Assembly: GCA_934085675.1 (NCBI GenBank)
Contig: CAKOHH010000010.1
Coordinates: forward strand, 1 to 45,849
DNA: 45,849 bases
From: an uncultured Bacilli bacterium
GTDB lineage: Bacteria; Bacillota_I; Bacilli_A; RF39; UBA660
Direction: 5' to 3'
In this document: one piece after another, positions 33,165 through 43,361 of the stretch
Layout: every line of letters starts with the position of its first letter
How positions within the stretch are numbered: position 1 is the stretch's first letter
Made by a program: the position numbers and the translations under genes
Notes under the pieces: model-generated
Told to the model about the DNA's origin: nothing
Databases searched by the model: none
The model's input: the letters and a program-made list of their open reading frames with translations, nothing else

Positions 33165-36100
33165 ACAATTAACTGCGATTCATAAAGATGGCACAAATAT
33201 TATTGTATCCGCGGGTGCAGGCTCTGGTAAAACAGCGGTTTTATCAACAAGAGTTGTCGAAAAGATAAAAAAGGGAATCCATATTAATGAACTTCTTATT
33301 TTAACATTTACAAATGCAGCAGCTGGAGAAATGAAAGAAAGAATCAAAAAAAAGATTAAAGAATTAAATAAGCCAGAAGAACTTGATCTTTTAGAGTCTT
33401 CCTATATTACAACCTTTGACAGTTTTGCTTTGTCTATTGTCAAAAAATATCACTATATTTTAAATATTCCTAAAAATATTGCTATTACTGACAGTTCTAT
33501 TTTAAATTTACAAAAAAAGAAAATACTAGATAATATTTTAGACAAGTATTATGAAGAAAAAACTAATGAAAAATTTAATCGTTTGGTCAAAGATTTTTGT
33601 TTTAAAGACGATAAAAACCTTAAAAAAAGCCTTCTTTCTTTAGTGACTAAACTAGAAATTAGAACAGATAGACAAGAATATATGGCTTCTTATTTTAACA
33701 AATATTATCAAGAAAAAGCTATTAATCAATATCTTTCAATGTACAAAGATATACTAAGAGAAAATATTGAGGCCTTGTTTTTAGAAGTCGAGTTACAAAG
33801 TAATTATTTTGAAAAAGATTATGAGCAAAAAATATTAGATAGTATTTCTGTTTTAAAAAAAGAGTGTTCTTTAGATGAGTTAATAGCTCTTATTAACAGT
33901 GTTAAAATTCCTATTTCTCCTCGTAACAGTGAAGAAGAAACTAAAATGGCCCGAGAGAAGATAAGCGATTCTTTAAAAAATTTAAAAGATTTATGTGTCT
34001 ATGGTTATCAAGAGGAGATTATAGATACGATTAAAAAAACAAAAGGTTATTTAGAAATCATTTTTGATATTTTAGAAGAATTTTTCAAACAGCTACAAGA
34101 ATATAAAAACAAATATTGTTGTTATGATTTTAATGATATTGCTCAAATGTCACTAAAAATACTAAAAGAAAATAATGACATTAGAGATTATTTAAAACAT
34201 TTCTTTAAAGAAATTATGGTCGATGAATATCAAGATACCTCGGACATTCAAGAAGAATTTATTAGTTTAATTAGTAATCATAATGTTTATATGGTAGGAG
34301 ATATCAAGCAAAGTATTTATCGTTTTCGAAATGCTAATCCATATATTTTTAAAAATAAATATGATAAATATAGTTTAAATACCGATGGCATTAAGATTGA
34401 TTTATTAAAAAACTTTCGTTCTCGTGATGAGGTACTAGAAGATATTAATACTATTTTTAACCCAATTATGACTAATAATATAGGTAATGCTGAGTATACG
34501 GTTTCTCATCAAATGGTTTTTGGTAATACTTCTTATATTGAAGAAGGAGCATCTTCACAAAATTATCATATGGATATTTTAGAATATGAAGTTAAAAATA
34601 AAGAATTTAATAAAGAAGAAATAGAGTTTTTTACAATTGCTCAAGATATTAAGAAAAAAATTGAGCAAAAATACCCAATCTTTGATAAAGATAGTAAAAC
34701 CGTTCATGACGCGAAATATGAGGATTTTTGCCTTATTTTAGACCGAAATTCTTCTTTTGATTTAGCTAAGAAAATTTTTGAATATTTTGAAATACCTCTT
34801 TGTTTATATAAAGATGAAGTTTTAAATGAAGACACAGATATTTATTTGTTTAAAAACATTTTGACACTTCTTATTGGCATGAAAGATAAGAGTTATAATG
34901 ATGAATTTAAATATGCTTTTACAAGTATTTTAAGAAGTTATTTATTTTCAAAAACTGATGATGAAATTTTTGCCTATTTTAATAATAAGCCTTTTTATGA
35001 ATCTTCGTTATGGCAAAAATTATATCCTCTTAGTCAAAAGTTAAATCATCTTTCTTTAGAAGAAATAGCCGAAGAAATCTTGTCTTCTTTAGAATTTTAC
35101 AATAAAACACGTTTAAAAGGTAATGTCCTTGAAAGTGAAATTCGTTTTGAAACTATTTTAAATATTGCTAGTAATTTAGGAACATTATCTTATGATATTT
35201 ATGACTTTAAGGATTATTTAAAAGAACTTTTAGAAACCAATGAAAAGATTAAATTTAACACTGGTACAAATAGTTCTAACGCCGTTAAAATGATGAATAT
35301 TCATAAATCAAAAGGTTTGGAGTTTCCTGTTTGTTATTTCTGTGGCTTATTTAAATCTTTTAGTAAAGAAGATTTAAAAGGAAATATTATTTATGACAAT
35401 ACTTTACCTATTTACATGCCTGATAGGTCTACTGGTATTAAGGAATCTATTTTAAAATTATTAATTCAAAACAAGATGATTCAAGAAGATGTATCTGAGA
35501 AGATAAGATTATTTTATGTAGCGTTAACAAGAGCGAAAGAAAAAATGATTTTATTATTACCTAAAAATGAAAATAATGTTGAGTTAAAAGAGGATGGCAT
35601 TGTTTATGAAAGTATTCGTAAAAAATATAATTCATTTGCAAGTATGCTTTACTCCATTCCAAATACGTTAAAAATCTATAAAAAAGATATTGATGTAGAA
35701 GCATTAGCATTAACTAAAAATTATCTTTTAAAAAAGGATATTAATCAAACTATTATAAAACAAGGTGAAAGAATAGATTTTATACCATTTCATTTTACAG
35801 AACAAGAAGTAACACACGGATGTTTTTCTAAAAAAATTAACCAGTTATTAACACCTAAAGAGGAAAGAAACATTGAACTTGGTTTAAAAGTTCATAAAAT
35901 TTTTGAAAATATCAATTTTAAAAACTTTAAACCCGAATTGATTTGTGATTCATTTATCAAAGAGTTAGCTATAAATCTTTATCAGCAAGATATTTTTAAG
36001 GATGTTAAAGAAACTACTATTTTTCAAGAATATGAATTTATTTATAACGATGATAATACAGAGAAACATGGCGTTATTGATTTATTAATAGAACATCCTA

Positions 36101-36258
36101 GTCATATAGACATCGTGGATTATAAATTAAGTGATGTTACAGATGAAAATTATTTGCTACAGTTAAATGGTTATAAAGATTATGTTCAAAAGAAAACAAA
36201 TAAACCTATTCATTTATATTTATATAGTATTTTGGAAAAGAAATTATTAGAAATATGA
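33148..36258 (+). CDS. addA: ATP-dependent helicase/nuclease subunit AddA
   Basis: This 1036-residue UvrD/Rep-type helicase-nuclease has the Q-motif (WTNEQLTAI), Walker A SAGAGSGKT (21-29), motif II VDEYQDTSDIQ, motif III VGDIKQSIYRFRNA, motif IV LLKNFRS, motif V MNIHKSKGLEFPVCYF, motif VI RLFYVALTRAKEK and a C-terminal RecB nuclease with GVIDLLI and DIVDYKLS. It unwinds and degrades DNA ends until Chi. AAAAAAGGAGG precedes its ATG inside the end of addB. Confidence 0.95.
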   Translation: MAWTNEQLTAIHKDGTNIIVSAGAGSGKTAVLSTRVVEKIKKGIHINELLILTFTNAAAGEMKERIKKKIKELNKPEELDLLESSYITTFDSFALSIVKKYHYILNIPKNIAITDSSILNLQKKKILDNILDKYYEEKTNEKFNRLVKDFCFKDDKNLKKSLLSLVTKLEIRTDRQEYMASYFNKYYQEKAINQYLSMYKDILRENIEALFLEVELQSNYFEKDYEQKILDSISVLKKECSLDELIALINSVKIPISPRNSEEETKMAREKISDSLKNLKDLCVYGYQEEIIDTIKKTKGYLEIIFDILEEFFKQLQEYKNKYCCYDFNDIAQMSLKILKENNDIRDYLKHFFKEIMVDEYQDTSDIQEEFISLISNHNVYMVGDIKQSIYRFRNANPYIFKNKYDKYSLNTDGIKIDLLKNFRSRDEVLEDINTIFNPIMTNNIGNAEYTVSHQMVFGNTSYIEEGASSQNYHMDILEYEVKNKEFNKEEIEFFTIAQDIKKKIEQKYPIFDKDSKTVHDAKYEDFCLILDRNSSFDLAKKIFEYFEIPLCLYKDEVLNEDTDIYLFKNILTLLIGMKDKSYNDEFKYAFTSILRSYLFSKTDDEIFAYFNNKPFYESSLWQKLYPLSQKLNHLSLEEIAEEILSSLEFYNKTRLKGNVLESEIRFETILNIASNLGTLSYDIYDFKDYLKELLETNEKIKFNTGTNSSNAVKMMNIHKSKGLEFPVCYFCGLFKSFSKEDLKGNIIYDNTLPIYMPDRSTGIKESILKLLIQNKMIQEDVSEKIRLFYVALTRAKEKMILLLPKNENNVELKEDGIVYESIRKKYNSFASMLYSIPNTLKIYKKDIDVEALALTKNYLLKKDINQTIIKQGERIDFIPFHFTEQEVTHGCFSKKINQLLTPKEERNIELGLKVHKIFENINFKNFKPELICDSFIKELAINLYQQDIFKDVKETTIFQEYEFIYNDDNTEKHGVIDLLIEHPSHIDIVDYKLSDVTDENYLLQLNGYKDYVQKKTNKPIHLYLYSILEKKLLEI

Positions 36259-36287
36259 AAAAAAGATCCACTTGTGATCTTTTTTTA
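36258..36287. terminator. Bidirectional terminator between addA and DUF308 gene
   Basis: AAAAAAAGATC and GATCTTTTTTT pair around CCACTTGT. A-run and T-run on both sides allow it to end both convergent transcripts. Confidence 0.85.
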
Positions 36288-36935
36288 TTATAAATTTTCT
36301 AGGAAATCAATAGCTCTATTTTTAGTTAATACCGCGTCGGTGCAATTTAAAATGCCACATAAAACAAAGTAAGCACCTGCTATTTCTGTAATAATTAAAT
36401 TACTAAATGGATTAATGAATATTAAAATACTCATAAATATTTCAAGTAAAGCACTCATAAGAAGAAATAACCAACTTCTTTCTTCTAGTAATTTTAAACG
36501 AATAGCAAAATCAATCTTGATAATGGCCATATAAAGTATCCATATACCTATAAAAATAGTAATAACTTGAGTGAAAGTAAATGGACTTATAATCGTTAAT
36601 ATTCCTAAAATGACGCCTAATATGCCATAAATCAAATTAAATCTAAATAAAGGAATTTCCCGGCGTTTTAGGTAAGTATATATTAATACCCCGCCTAAAA
36701 TAGTAATTAATAAACCAAAGATAATCCCTATAAGAGTGACACTGACATCAGGATAAACTAAGAAAATAAGACCAACTAAAGTTAGACAAATAGATAAAGC
36801 AATATCCATCCACATAATTTTACTAAACAACCGGTCAATATCGGTCATTAATCTTTTGGTTCTTTTCCGAAAAAGATTTCTTAAGAATTGAAATTTTGGT
36901 TTGCTTTCTGTTTTTTCATCTAAATCATTATACAT
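36288..36935 (-). CDS. DUF308 (HdeD-like) membrane protein
   Basis: This 215-residue protein has six membrane helices in three pairs following a basic cytosolic N-terminus (residues 1-40). The GIIFGLLITILGGVLIYTYLK, IYGILGVILGILTIISPFT and ISP/NPF turns match DUF308/HdeD proteins, associated with acid stress in enterobacteria but of unknown role in Firmicutes. It is convergent with addA and downstream of gmk. Confidence 0.8.
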   Translation of the reverse strand: MYNDLDEKTESKPKFQFLRNLFRKRTKRLMTDIDRLFSKIMWMDIALSICLTLVGLIFLVYPDVSVTLIGIIFGLLITILGGVLIYTYLKRREIPLFRFNLIYGILGVILGILTIISPFTFTQVITIFIGIWILYMAIIKIDFAIRLKLLEERSWLFLLMSALLEIFMSILIFINPFSNLIITEIAGAYFVLCGILNCTDAVLTKNRAIDFLENL

Positions 36936-36986
36936 TTTAACACCTTCTTGAGCCTATTATAGCACATCCCTTTCTTTTTTGCATTT

Positions 36987-37676
36987 TTATTCTGCAATAT
37001 CAAAAGGAGTGTTATCAAATTCTTTATCTATTAAAAATTCATGAATAATTTCTTCTTGATTTTCAACAGCCATTTCTTCAATACGGTCGACACGACATTT
37101 TTCACTAAGTAAAATAGCTTCAATTTTTTTAACAGCATTTTCTACTTCATCATTTACAACCACATAATTATATTTATTAATTTCATTTAACTCATTATAA
37201 GCAACTTTAAAACGTTCAATAATTTGTTCATTACTTTCTTTACCACGTTCTTTAATTCTTCTTTTTACTTCTTTCATACTTGGTGCCATAATAAAAATTA
37301 AAATTGTTTCGGGAAACATTTCTTTAATTTGCTTAGCTCCTTGAACATCAATTTCTAAAATAACATCTTTACCTTTAGCAAGTAATTCTTTTACTTCCGC
37401 TTTTGGGGTACCATAGTATTTACCATATTGAACTTTGGCATATTCTAAAAAGTCATTATTTTTTATTTTTTGTTCAAATTCCTCTGAACTAACAAAGAAG
37501 TAATCTTTACCATCAATTTCCCCTTCTCTTTTAGGGCGAGAAGTATAAGAAATAGAAACCGTTAAATTGTCATTTCTTTTTAAAAGTTCTTTAACAACCG
37601 TTCCTTTACCAGCACAAGTTGTTCCTGAAATAATAATTAATTGGCCTGTTTGTTTTTGCTTAATCATTTTTTTCAC
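36987..37676 (-). CDS. gmk: Guanylate kinase
   Basis: This 229-residue enzyme phosphorylates GMP/dGMP with ATP. The P-loop is GTTCAGKGT (18-26; Cys replaces the more usual Ser/Gly), followed by SYTSRPKREGEIDGKDYFFV (43-62) for GMP binding, YGTPKAEV, VILEIDVQGAKQI and the lid IKERGKESNEQI. The C-terminal tail (about 205-229, HEFLIDKEFDNTPFDIAE) extends beyond the usual end of about 205 residues. The first codon is uncertain: GTG at 37676 or ATG at 37667, both without a strong ribosome binding site and overlapping the upstream gene, suggesting coupling. Confidence 0.94.
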   Translation of the reverse strand: MKKMIKQKQTGQLIIISGTTCAGKGTVVKELLKRNDNLTVSISYTSRPKREGEIDGKDYFFVSSEEFEQKIKNNDFLEYAKVQYGKYYGTPKAEVKELLAKGKDVILEIDVQGAKQIKEMFPETILIFIMAPSMKEVKRRIKERGKESNEQIIERFKVAYNELNEINKYNYVVVNDEVENAVKKIEAILLSEKCRVDRIEEMAVENQEEIIHEFLIDKEFDNTPFDIAE

Positions 37677-38931
37677 GCATCGCTTTCTTTACTTTTTGAT
37701 TTGGTTTATTAAAGATTTTAGCCAGTTCTCCATTAGAACGCATTTTTAAATATTTTTTTTCATTAAGTGGTAAATCAAATTCGCCAATATATTCATAAAT
37801 GCGAGGATTAAAACCAATCTTAAATTCGTTAAGACCTAGATAAGGATTGTCTTTTGAAAAATCTCCAGTTAAACCATTTAATTCGGCGTAATCATAATTT
37901 TTTTGATAATATTTTAATATTTCATCATGTAAGTAATAGTTAGCCTCAAAACGTTTATATTTTTTATCGTAACCACTCATTAATATTTGCACACGATTTT
38001 GATATTTAATGACTAAAGCACCTGCGATATAAACTTTGTCTTTTTTAGTATTTAATTCCGTGGCAAATTTTACATCTTGTTTGTAATTTAATATTTTTTT
38101 ATCAGAATCCATTTTTTTATTTAAATTACGTTTATTATTTTCTCTATTAAGTAATGAAACTAGACGATTATTGATTTCTAATTCTTTTTCATAAAGTTCC
38201 CTGGAATTTATTAAAAATTCTTCTGAGTCAATACTAACCAAAAATAAGTCAATCATATCATCTTTTTTAAAGACATTATAATAATCTTTATAATAATATT
38301 CATTAATCGTTCGTTTATTTTTAATAAATTTTTGTAAAATATCAATGCCTGATTTTTCTGCTAATTCAATATGAAGCCCTTTATGATGAGCACGTCTTAT
38401 TTTATTACGAGTATTTTTAGATACACTATTCATAGAATAATTTTTTAAAGAAACAACTGCGCTAAAACGTGGTAATATGGATTCAAAGTAAAGATTATCT
38501 TTTAATTTTTTAAAACCTGCTTTTTCCATAATTCCTAGGATATTATAATTCCAATTATATGTTTTTAAGCCTGTTTCTTTATCAATTTCACTGATAGCTA
38601 TTTCTGGATTAATTTTAATAAAAACAACTTTTTTCTTTTTATAGTAATTTTTTAAAAGCGCGGCAAATTCACTTACAATTTCTTGATTAAAATAGTCTAA
38701 GATAAAACCTTTAGGCGCATAACCATATTTGTAGTGCATTTTTAAATTTTTAAAAAGAATTAAACTAGCTGCCTTTAATTGATTATATTCATTAAACATA
38801 CCAACAAGTTCGTATTCATATCCGTTTTCTCCCATTAAAAGAGCGTAGTTAAAAGTTTGATAATGTGTTCCTAATGGACTGTTTCTAACAAAAGCATTGA
38901 ATTCATCGATGGTTAATTCTCTAATGCTCAT
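37660..38931 (-). CDS. FemX/MurM-like peptidoglycan bridge aminoacyltransferase
   Basis: This 423-residue FemABX protein has two GNAT-like halves: HYQTFNYALLMGENGYEYELV and YKYGYAPKGFILDY early, then VSKNTRNKIRRAHHKGLHIEL and NEYYYKDYYNVF. A helical arm (about residues 237-282, RELYEKELEINNRLVSLLNR...) matches the tRNA-binding coiled coil, and AGALVIKY...LMSGYDKKYKRFEANYYLHDEI with ELNGLTGDF follows. The family adds amino acids from aminoacyl-tRNA to lipid II stem peptides. It indicates a cross-bridged cell wall. It overlaps gmk by 17 nt. Confidence 0.9.
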   Translation of the reverse strand: MSIRELTIDEFNAFVRNSPLGTHYQTFNYALLMGENGYEYELVGMFNEYNQLKAASLILFKNLKMHYKYGYAPKGFILDYFNQEIVSEFAALLKNYYKKKKVVFIKINPEIAISEIDKETGLKTYNWNYNILGIMEKAGFKKLKDNLYFESILPRFSAVVSLKNYSMNSVSKNTRNKIRRAHHKGLHIELAEKSGIDILQKFIKNKRTINEYYYKDYYNVFKKDDMIDLFLVSIDSEEFLINSRELYEKELEINNRLVSLLNRENNKRNLNKKMDSDKKILNYKQDVKFATELNTKKDKVYIAGALVIKYQNRVQILMSGYDKKYKRFEANYYLHDEILKYYQKNYDYAELNGLTGDFSKDNPYLGLNEFKIGFNPRIYEYIGEFDLPLNEKKYLKMRSNGELAKIFNKPNQKVKKAMREKND

Positions 38932-39000
38932 GGTATCACCCCTTTTAATTGAGATTTATTATATCACAAATGTTTAAATTGTAAAGTGTTTTAAAGGCAC

Positions 39001-39033
39001 AAAAAAAAGTGCTAATATTCATCAGCACTTTTT
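39001..39033 (-). terminator. Terminator of the str operon (after tuf)
   Basis: On the minus strand AAGTGCT...AGCACTT with a loop of about 10 nt is followed by eight T, about 10 nt after the tuf stop. Confidence 0.9.
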
Positions 39034-39042
39034 AAAGTCGTA

Positions 39043-40209
39043 TTATTCAACGATTTCAGATACAACTCCGGCACCAACAGTACGTCCACCTTCACGGATA
39101 GAGAATTTAGTACCTTTTTCTAATGCTACTGGAGCAATTAATTCAACAGTCATATCTACGTTATCACCAGGCATAACCATTTCAACACCTTCTGGTAACT
39201 CGATAACACCAGTTACGTCAGTAGTACGGAAATAGAATTGTGGTCTGTAATTTGAGAAGAATGGAGTATGACGTCCGCCTTCTTCTTTTGTTAATACGTA
39301 AACGCTAGCTTTGAATTTATGATGAGGTGTAACACTTCCTGGTTTAGCAAGAACTTGTCCACGTTCAACATCTTCACGAGCAATACCACGTAATAATACA
39401 CCAGCATTGTCACCAGCTTGAGCAAAGTCAAGTGATTTTCTGAACATTTCAATACCTGTAACAACAGTTTTTCTTGTTGGTTTTAAACCTACAATTTCAA
39501 CTTCGTCGTTAAGATTTAATATACCACGTTCAACACGTCCTGTAACAACAGTACCACGTCCTGAAATTGTGAAAACATCTTCAATACTCATTAAGAATGG
39601 TTTGTCAGTTTCACGAGCAGGATCTGGAATATATTCGTCAACGGCTTTCATTAAGTCACGAATAGATTGTTCAGCAGCAGGGTCTCCTTCAAGAGCTTTT
39701 AATGCAGAACCACGAATGATTGGACATTCACTATCATAACCATATTCGCCTAATAATTCACGAATTTCCATTTCTACTAAGTCTAGTAATTCAGGATCAT
39801 CAACTTGGTCACATTTGTTCATGTAAACAACAATTTTAGGAACACCAACTTGACGAGATAATAAGATATGTTCTCTTGTTTGTGGCATAGGTCCATCTGC
39901 AGCAGAAACTACAAGGATAGCACCATCCATTTGAGCAGCACCAGTAATCATGTTTTTAACATAGTCAGCATGGCCTGGGCAGTCTACGTGAGCATAATGA
40001 CGTTTTTCAGTTTGATACTCAACGTGAGAAGTATTAATAGTAATACCTCTTTCTCTTTCTTCTGGAGCTTTGTCGATATCTTCATATGCAACAAAGTTAC
40101 CAAATAATTTAGTAATAGCAGCAGTTAATGTTGTTTTACCATGGTCAACGTGACCAATTGTACCAATATTAACATGCACTTTTGAACGATCAAATTTTTC
40201 TTTTGCCAT
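39043..40209 (-). CDS. tuf: Elongation factor Tu
   Basis: This 388-residue GTPase delivers aminoacyl-tRNA to the ribosome. P-loop GHVDHGKT (19-26), switch I ERERGITIN, switch II DCPGHADY, NKCD and GSALKALEG (base recognition) are all present, with domains II and III intact through REGGRTVGAGVVSEI. It is slightly shorter than the usual 394-396 residues because of a short segment before switch I (KLFGNFVAYEDIDKAPEERE). Codon choice is the tidiest in the window, as expected for high expression. It is last of rpsL-rpsG-fusA-tuf. Confidence 0.98.
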   Translation of the reverse strand: MAKEKFDRSKVHVNIGTIGHVDHGKTTLTAAITKLFGNFVAYEDIDKAPEERERGITINTSHVEYQTEKRHYAHVDCPGHADYVKNMITGAAQMDGAILVVSAADGPMPQTREHILLSRQVGVPKIVVYMNKCDQVDDPELLDLVEMEIRELLGEYGYDSECPIIRGSALKALEGDPAAEQSIRDLMKAVDEYIPDPARETDKPFLMSIEDVFTISGRGTVVTGRVERGILNLNDEVEIVGLKPTRKTVVTGIEMFRKSLDFAQAGDNAGVLLRGIAREDVERGQVLAKPGSVTPHHKFKASVYVLTKEEGGRHTPFFSNYRPQFYFRTTDVTGVIELPEGVEMVMPGDNVDMTVELIAPVALEKGTKFSIREGGRTVGAGVVSEIVE

Positions 40210-40276
40210 AATATTTTTTTCTTCCTTTCATCTCTTATATTTTATCTAATGCTTGAATTAAATTCAAGTATTATTT

Positions 40277-42352
40277 TTAGTTAGCACTATTTTTCTTAAT
40301 GATTTCTTCAGAAATAGATTTTGGTACTTCTTCGTAATGATCAAGTTCCATAACGAAGTTTCCACGACCTTGTGTATTACTACGTAAAGTAGTGGCATAA
40401 CCAAACATTTCTGCAAGAGGAACCATTGCTGTAATTTGTAGTGCATTACCACGTGATTCTTGTCCTAAAGGACGACCACGACGGCTTGTTAAATCACCCA
40501 TTACATTACCCATGTATTCATCTGGTACTGTAACACTTACTTTCATAATAGGTTCAAGTAAGACAGGTTTACATTTATTTTTAGCTTCTTTTAAAGCCAT
40601 ACTAGCAGCAATTTTGAAAGCCATTTCTGATGAGTCGACATCATGGTAAGAACCATCAAATAAAGTCGCTTTAACATCAACCATAGGATATCCGGCTAAA
40701 ATACCACCAGCCATTGCTTCTTGCAATCCTTTATCTGTTACTGGAATATATTCACGAGGAACAACACCACCAACGATAGCGTCAACAAATTCATAACCTT
40801 TGTCTTTGTTAGGTTCAAAACGTACCCAAACATGACCGTATTGTCCACGTCCACCTGATTGTTTAATATATTTACCTTCACATTCAGCAGTTTGTGTTAA
40901 TGTTTCACGGTAAGCAACTTGAGGACGACCAATGTTAGCTTCGACGTTAAATTCACGTTTCATACGATCAACTAGAACGTCTAAGTGTAATTCACCCATA
41001 CCACTAATGATTGTTTGACCAGTTTCTGAATCTGTTTTATATTTAAATGTTGGGTCTTCTTCTGCTAATTTTTGTAAAGCAATAGCCATTTTTTCTTGAT
41101 CAGCTTTTGATTTTGGTTCAATAGCTTCATCAATAACTGGTAATGGGAATTCCATACCTTTCATAATAACAGCATTTTTTTCATCACATAATGTATCTGC
41201 TGTTGTTGTATTTTTAAGACCTACAGCTGCGGCAATTTCACCACAGTAAACTTCTGTAATTTCCTTACGAGTATTAGCATGCATCTGTAAGATACGGCCA
41301 ATTCTTTCTTTAACGTCTTTTGTACTGTTTAAGACATAAGAACCACTTGTTAATTTTCCAGAATATACACGGAAGAACGCAAGACGTCCAACAAATGGGT
41401 CTGTCATAATTTTAAATGCTAAAGCTGTGAATGGTTCAGAATCACTAGGATGACGTTTAACATCTGCACCTGTTTTTAAATCTGTACAATCAATAGCTTC
41501 AATATCTGTTGGAGCTGGCATGTAATCCACTACAGCATCTAAAAGTAACTTAATACCTTTGTTTCCTAAAGCATCAGCACATAATACTGGGAAGAATTTA
41601 TTTTCAAGGGTACCAACACGAATACAATGTTTGATTTCCTCAATTGTTAATTCTTCGCCATTTAAATATTTTTCCATCATAGCATCATCAAATTCAACAA
41701 CAGTTTCGATTAACTCGTTGTGTTTTTGCATTGCTAAATCTTTTAAATCGGCTGGAATATCGATTTCTACTGCATCTTCATGTTGACCACCGTCATAATG
41801 ATATGCTTTCATACTAACTAAATCAATAATGCCATTGAAATCATTTTCGGCACCAATAGGCCATTCAATCGGTTTGGTATCAACACCTAAACGATCTTTA
41901 ATTGTTTTTAATGAGTATGCAAAATCTGCACCCATTTTACCCATTTTATTACACATAATCATACGTGGAACTTTAAATTCATTAGCTTGACGCCAAACAG
42001 TTTCAGTTTGTGGTTCAACACCAGCTTGAGCATCTAAAAGTGCTACGGCACCATCTAATACACGTAAACTACGAGAAACTTCAACAGTGAAGTCTACGTG
42101 GCCCGGAGTATCAATAATATTGAAACGGTATCCCTTCCAATGAGCTGTTGTAGCAGCTGAAGTAATTGTGATACCTCTTTCTTTTTCTTGTTCCATCCAG
42201 TCCATTTGTGATTCACCATCATGTGTTTCACCAATTTTATGAGTGACACCGGTATGAAATAAAATTCTTTCCGTTGTCGTTGTTTTTCCGGCATCAATGT
42301 GAGCCATAATACCAAGGTTTCTTACTTTGTCAATTGAGACATCTCTTGCCAT
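40277..42352 (-). CDS. fusA: Elongation factor G
   Basis: This 691-residue translocase has the G domain AHIDAGKTTTTERIL (18-32), switch region EKERGITITSAATT, DTPGHVDF (82-89 region) and NKMGKMGADF. Domain II follows, then domains III-V including GMGELHLDVLVDRM, AYRETLTQ and the RGNALQITAMVPLAEMFGY tail. It drives tRNA-mRNA translocation and, with RRF, ribosome recycling. It sits 11 nt after rpsG and 67 nt before tuf. Confidence 0.98.
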   Translation of the reverse strand: MARDVSIDKVRNLGIMAHIDAGKTTTTERILFHTGVTHKIGETHDGESQMDWMEQEKERGITITSAATTAHWKGYRFNIIDTPGHVDFTVEVSRSLRVLDGAVALLDAQAGVEPQTETVWRQANEFKVPRMIMCNKMGKMGADFAYSLKTIKDRLGVDTKPIEWPIGAENDFNGIIDLVSMKAYHYDGGQHEDAVEIDIPADLKDLAMQKHNELIETVVEFDDAMMEKYLNGEELTIEEIKHCIRVGTLENKFFPVLCADALGNKGIKLLLDAVVDYMPAPTDIEAIDCTDLKTGADVKRHPSDSEPFTALAFKIMTDPFVGRLAFFRVYSGKLTSGSYVLNSTKDVKERIGRILQMHANTRKEITEVYCGEIAAAVGLKNTTTADTLCDEKNAVIMKGMEFPLPVIDEAIEPKSKADQEKMAIALQKLAEEDPTFKYKTDSETGQTIISGMGELHLDVLVDRMKREFNVEANIGRPQVAYRETLTQTAECEGKYIKQSGGRGQYGHVWVRFEPNKDKGYEFVDAIVGGVVPREYIPVTDKGLQEAMAGGILAGYPMVDVKATLFDGSYHDVDSSEMAFKIAASMALKEAKNKCKPVLLEPIMKVSVTVPDEYMGNVMGDLTSRRGRPLGQESRGNALQITAMVPLAEMFGYATTLRSNTQGRGNFVMELDHYEEVPKSISEEIIKKNSAN

Positions 42353-42363
42353 AGTTCACTCTC

Positions 42364-42831
42364 CTACCATCTATAATGAGCAAATGCTTTATTTGCTTCG
42401 GCCATTTTGTGAGTATCCTCACGTTTTTTAACAGCACCACCAGTGCCATTAGAAGCGTCTATAATTTCCATAGCTAATTTATAAGCCATACCTTTACCGC
42501 TTCTATTTTTAGCGTAATTAACAAGCCATCTTAATGCTAAAGCTTGTCCTCTTTCGTCACTAACTTCAATTGGAACTTGGTAATTACTTCCACCAACACG
42601 ACGAGATTTAACCTCTAATGCTGGCGTAATGTTTTCTAAAGCGCTTTGATATACTTCGATTGCAGGACGTCCTGTTTTTTCTCCAATAATATCAAAGGCT
42701 TCGTAAAGAATATTTTGAGCTGTACCTTTTTTACCATCTTGCATAATTTGGTTGATTAATTTTGTAACAACTTTAGAATTATAAATTGAATCTGGTAAAA
42801 CGTCTCTTTTTTCTGCTCTTCTTTTACGCAT
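42364..42831 (-). CDS. rpsG: 30S ribosomal protein S7
   Basis: This 155-residue S7 shows MRKRRAEKRDVLPDSIYNSK, KLINQIMQDGKKGTAQNILY, NITPALEVKSRRVGGSNYQV and RWLVNYAKNRSGKGMAYKLA. It is the primary 16S 3'-major-domain binder nucleating head assembly and lies near the E site. It is second gene of the str operon; in other bacteria S7 represses this operon translationally. Confidence 0.98.
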   Translation of the reverse strand: MRKRRAEKRDVLPDSIYNSKVVTKLINQIMQDGKKGTAQNILYEAFDIIGEKTGRPAIEVYQSALENITPALEVKSRRVGGSNYQVPIEVSDERGQALALRWLVNYAKNRSGKGMAYKLAMEIIDASNGTGGAVKKREDTHKMAEANKAFAHYRW

Positions 42832-42849
42832 TTTTATTTCCTCCTTCTA

Positions 42850-43266
42850 TTATTTTGTTTTTGGTCTTTTTGTACCATATTTACTACGTCCTTGTTTACG
42901 ATTTTGAACGCCTTGAGTATCAAGTGTTCCACGAACTACATGATAACGTACACCGATAAGGTCTTTAACACGTCCACCACGTACTAATACAACACTATGT
43001 TCTTGTAAGTTGTGTCCTTCACCTGGAATATAAGTATCAACTTCTCTTCCGTTTGAAAGTCTTACACGAGCATATTTACGTAATGCTGAGTTCGGTTTCT
43101 TTGGAGTTTTTGTACCTACACGAGTACAAACACCACGTTTTTGAGGACTTGATGTATTTGTTTGTTTTCTTTCAAGAGTATTATATCCAACATTTAATAC
43201 TGGACTTTTACTTTTTCTTGTTTTCTTACCTCTACCGTTTTTTACGAGTTGGTTAATAGTAGCCAT
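42850..43266 (-). CDS. rpsL: 30S ribosomal protein S12
   Basis: This 138-residue S12 contains the universally conserved TPKKPNSALRKYARVRLSNG and IPGEGHNLQEHSVVLVRGGR loops that monitor decoding. The Lys residues at which streptomycin resistance arises are wild type. The start at 43266 (MATINQLVKNGRGKK) follows AAAGGAGAAAG; the open frame extends further upstream to 43293, but that part lacks family similarity. It is first of the str operon. Confidence 0.97.
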   Translation of the reverse strand: MATINQLVKNGRGKKTRKSKSPVLNVGYNTLERKQTNTSSPQKRGVCTRVGTKTPKKPNSALRKYARVRLSNGREVDTYIPGEGHNLQEHSVVLVRGGRVKDLIGVRYHVVRGTLDTQGVQNRKQGRSKYGTKRPKTK

Positions 43267-43322
43267 AACTTTCTCCTTTCCATTTACACACATCCTGGTG
43301 TATCAATTTTATTTTTAAATAC

Positions 43323-43342
43323 GGTTTTACCTGAGTAAAACC
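43323..43342 (-). promoter_or_regulatory. Hairpin in the str operon leader
   Basis: GGTTTTAC and GTAAAACC form a perfect 8-bp stem with a 4-nt loop in the 5' untranslated region of rpsL. There is no following T-run, so it is a leader structure more than a terminator. A smaller ACAC/GTGT hairpin follows closer to the ribosome binding site. Confidence 0.5.
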
Positions 43343-43361
43343 ACAATTTAAAATCATAAAT

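Noticed and set aside
40885..40905. parS-like TGTTTCACG within fusA
   Set aside because: Only the left half resembles parS (TGTTTCACGTGAAACA); the right half does not, and it lies in conserved fusA coding sequence.
42094..42315. Open frames inside fusA and tuf in other phases
   Set aside because: Shadows of highly expressed, strongly conserved genes on the same or opposite strand.
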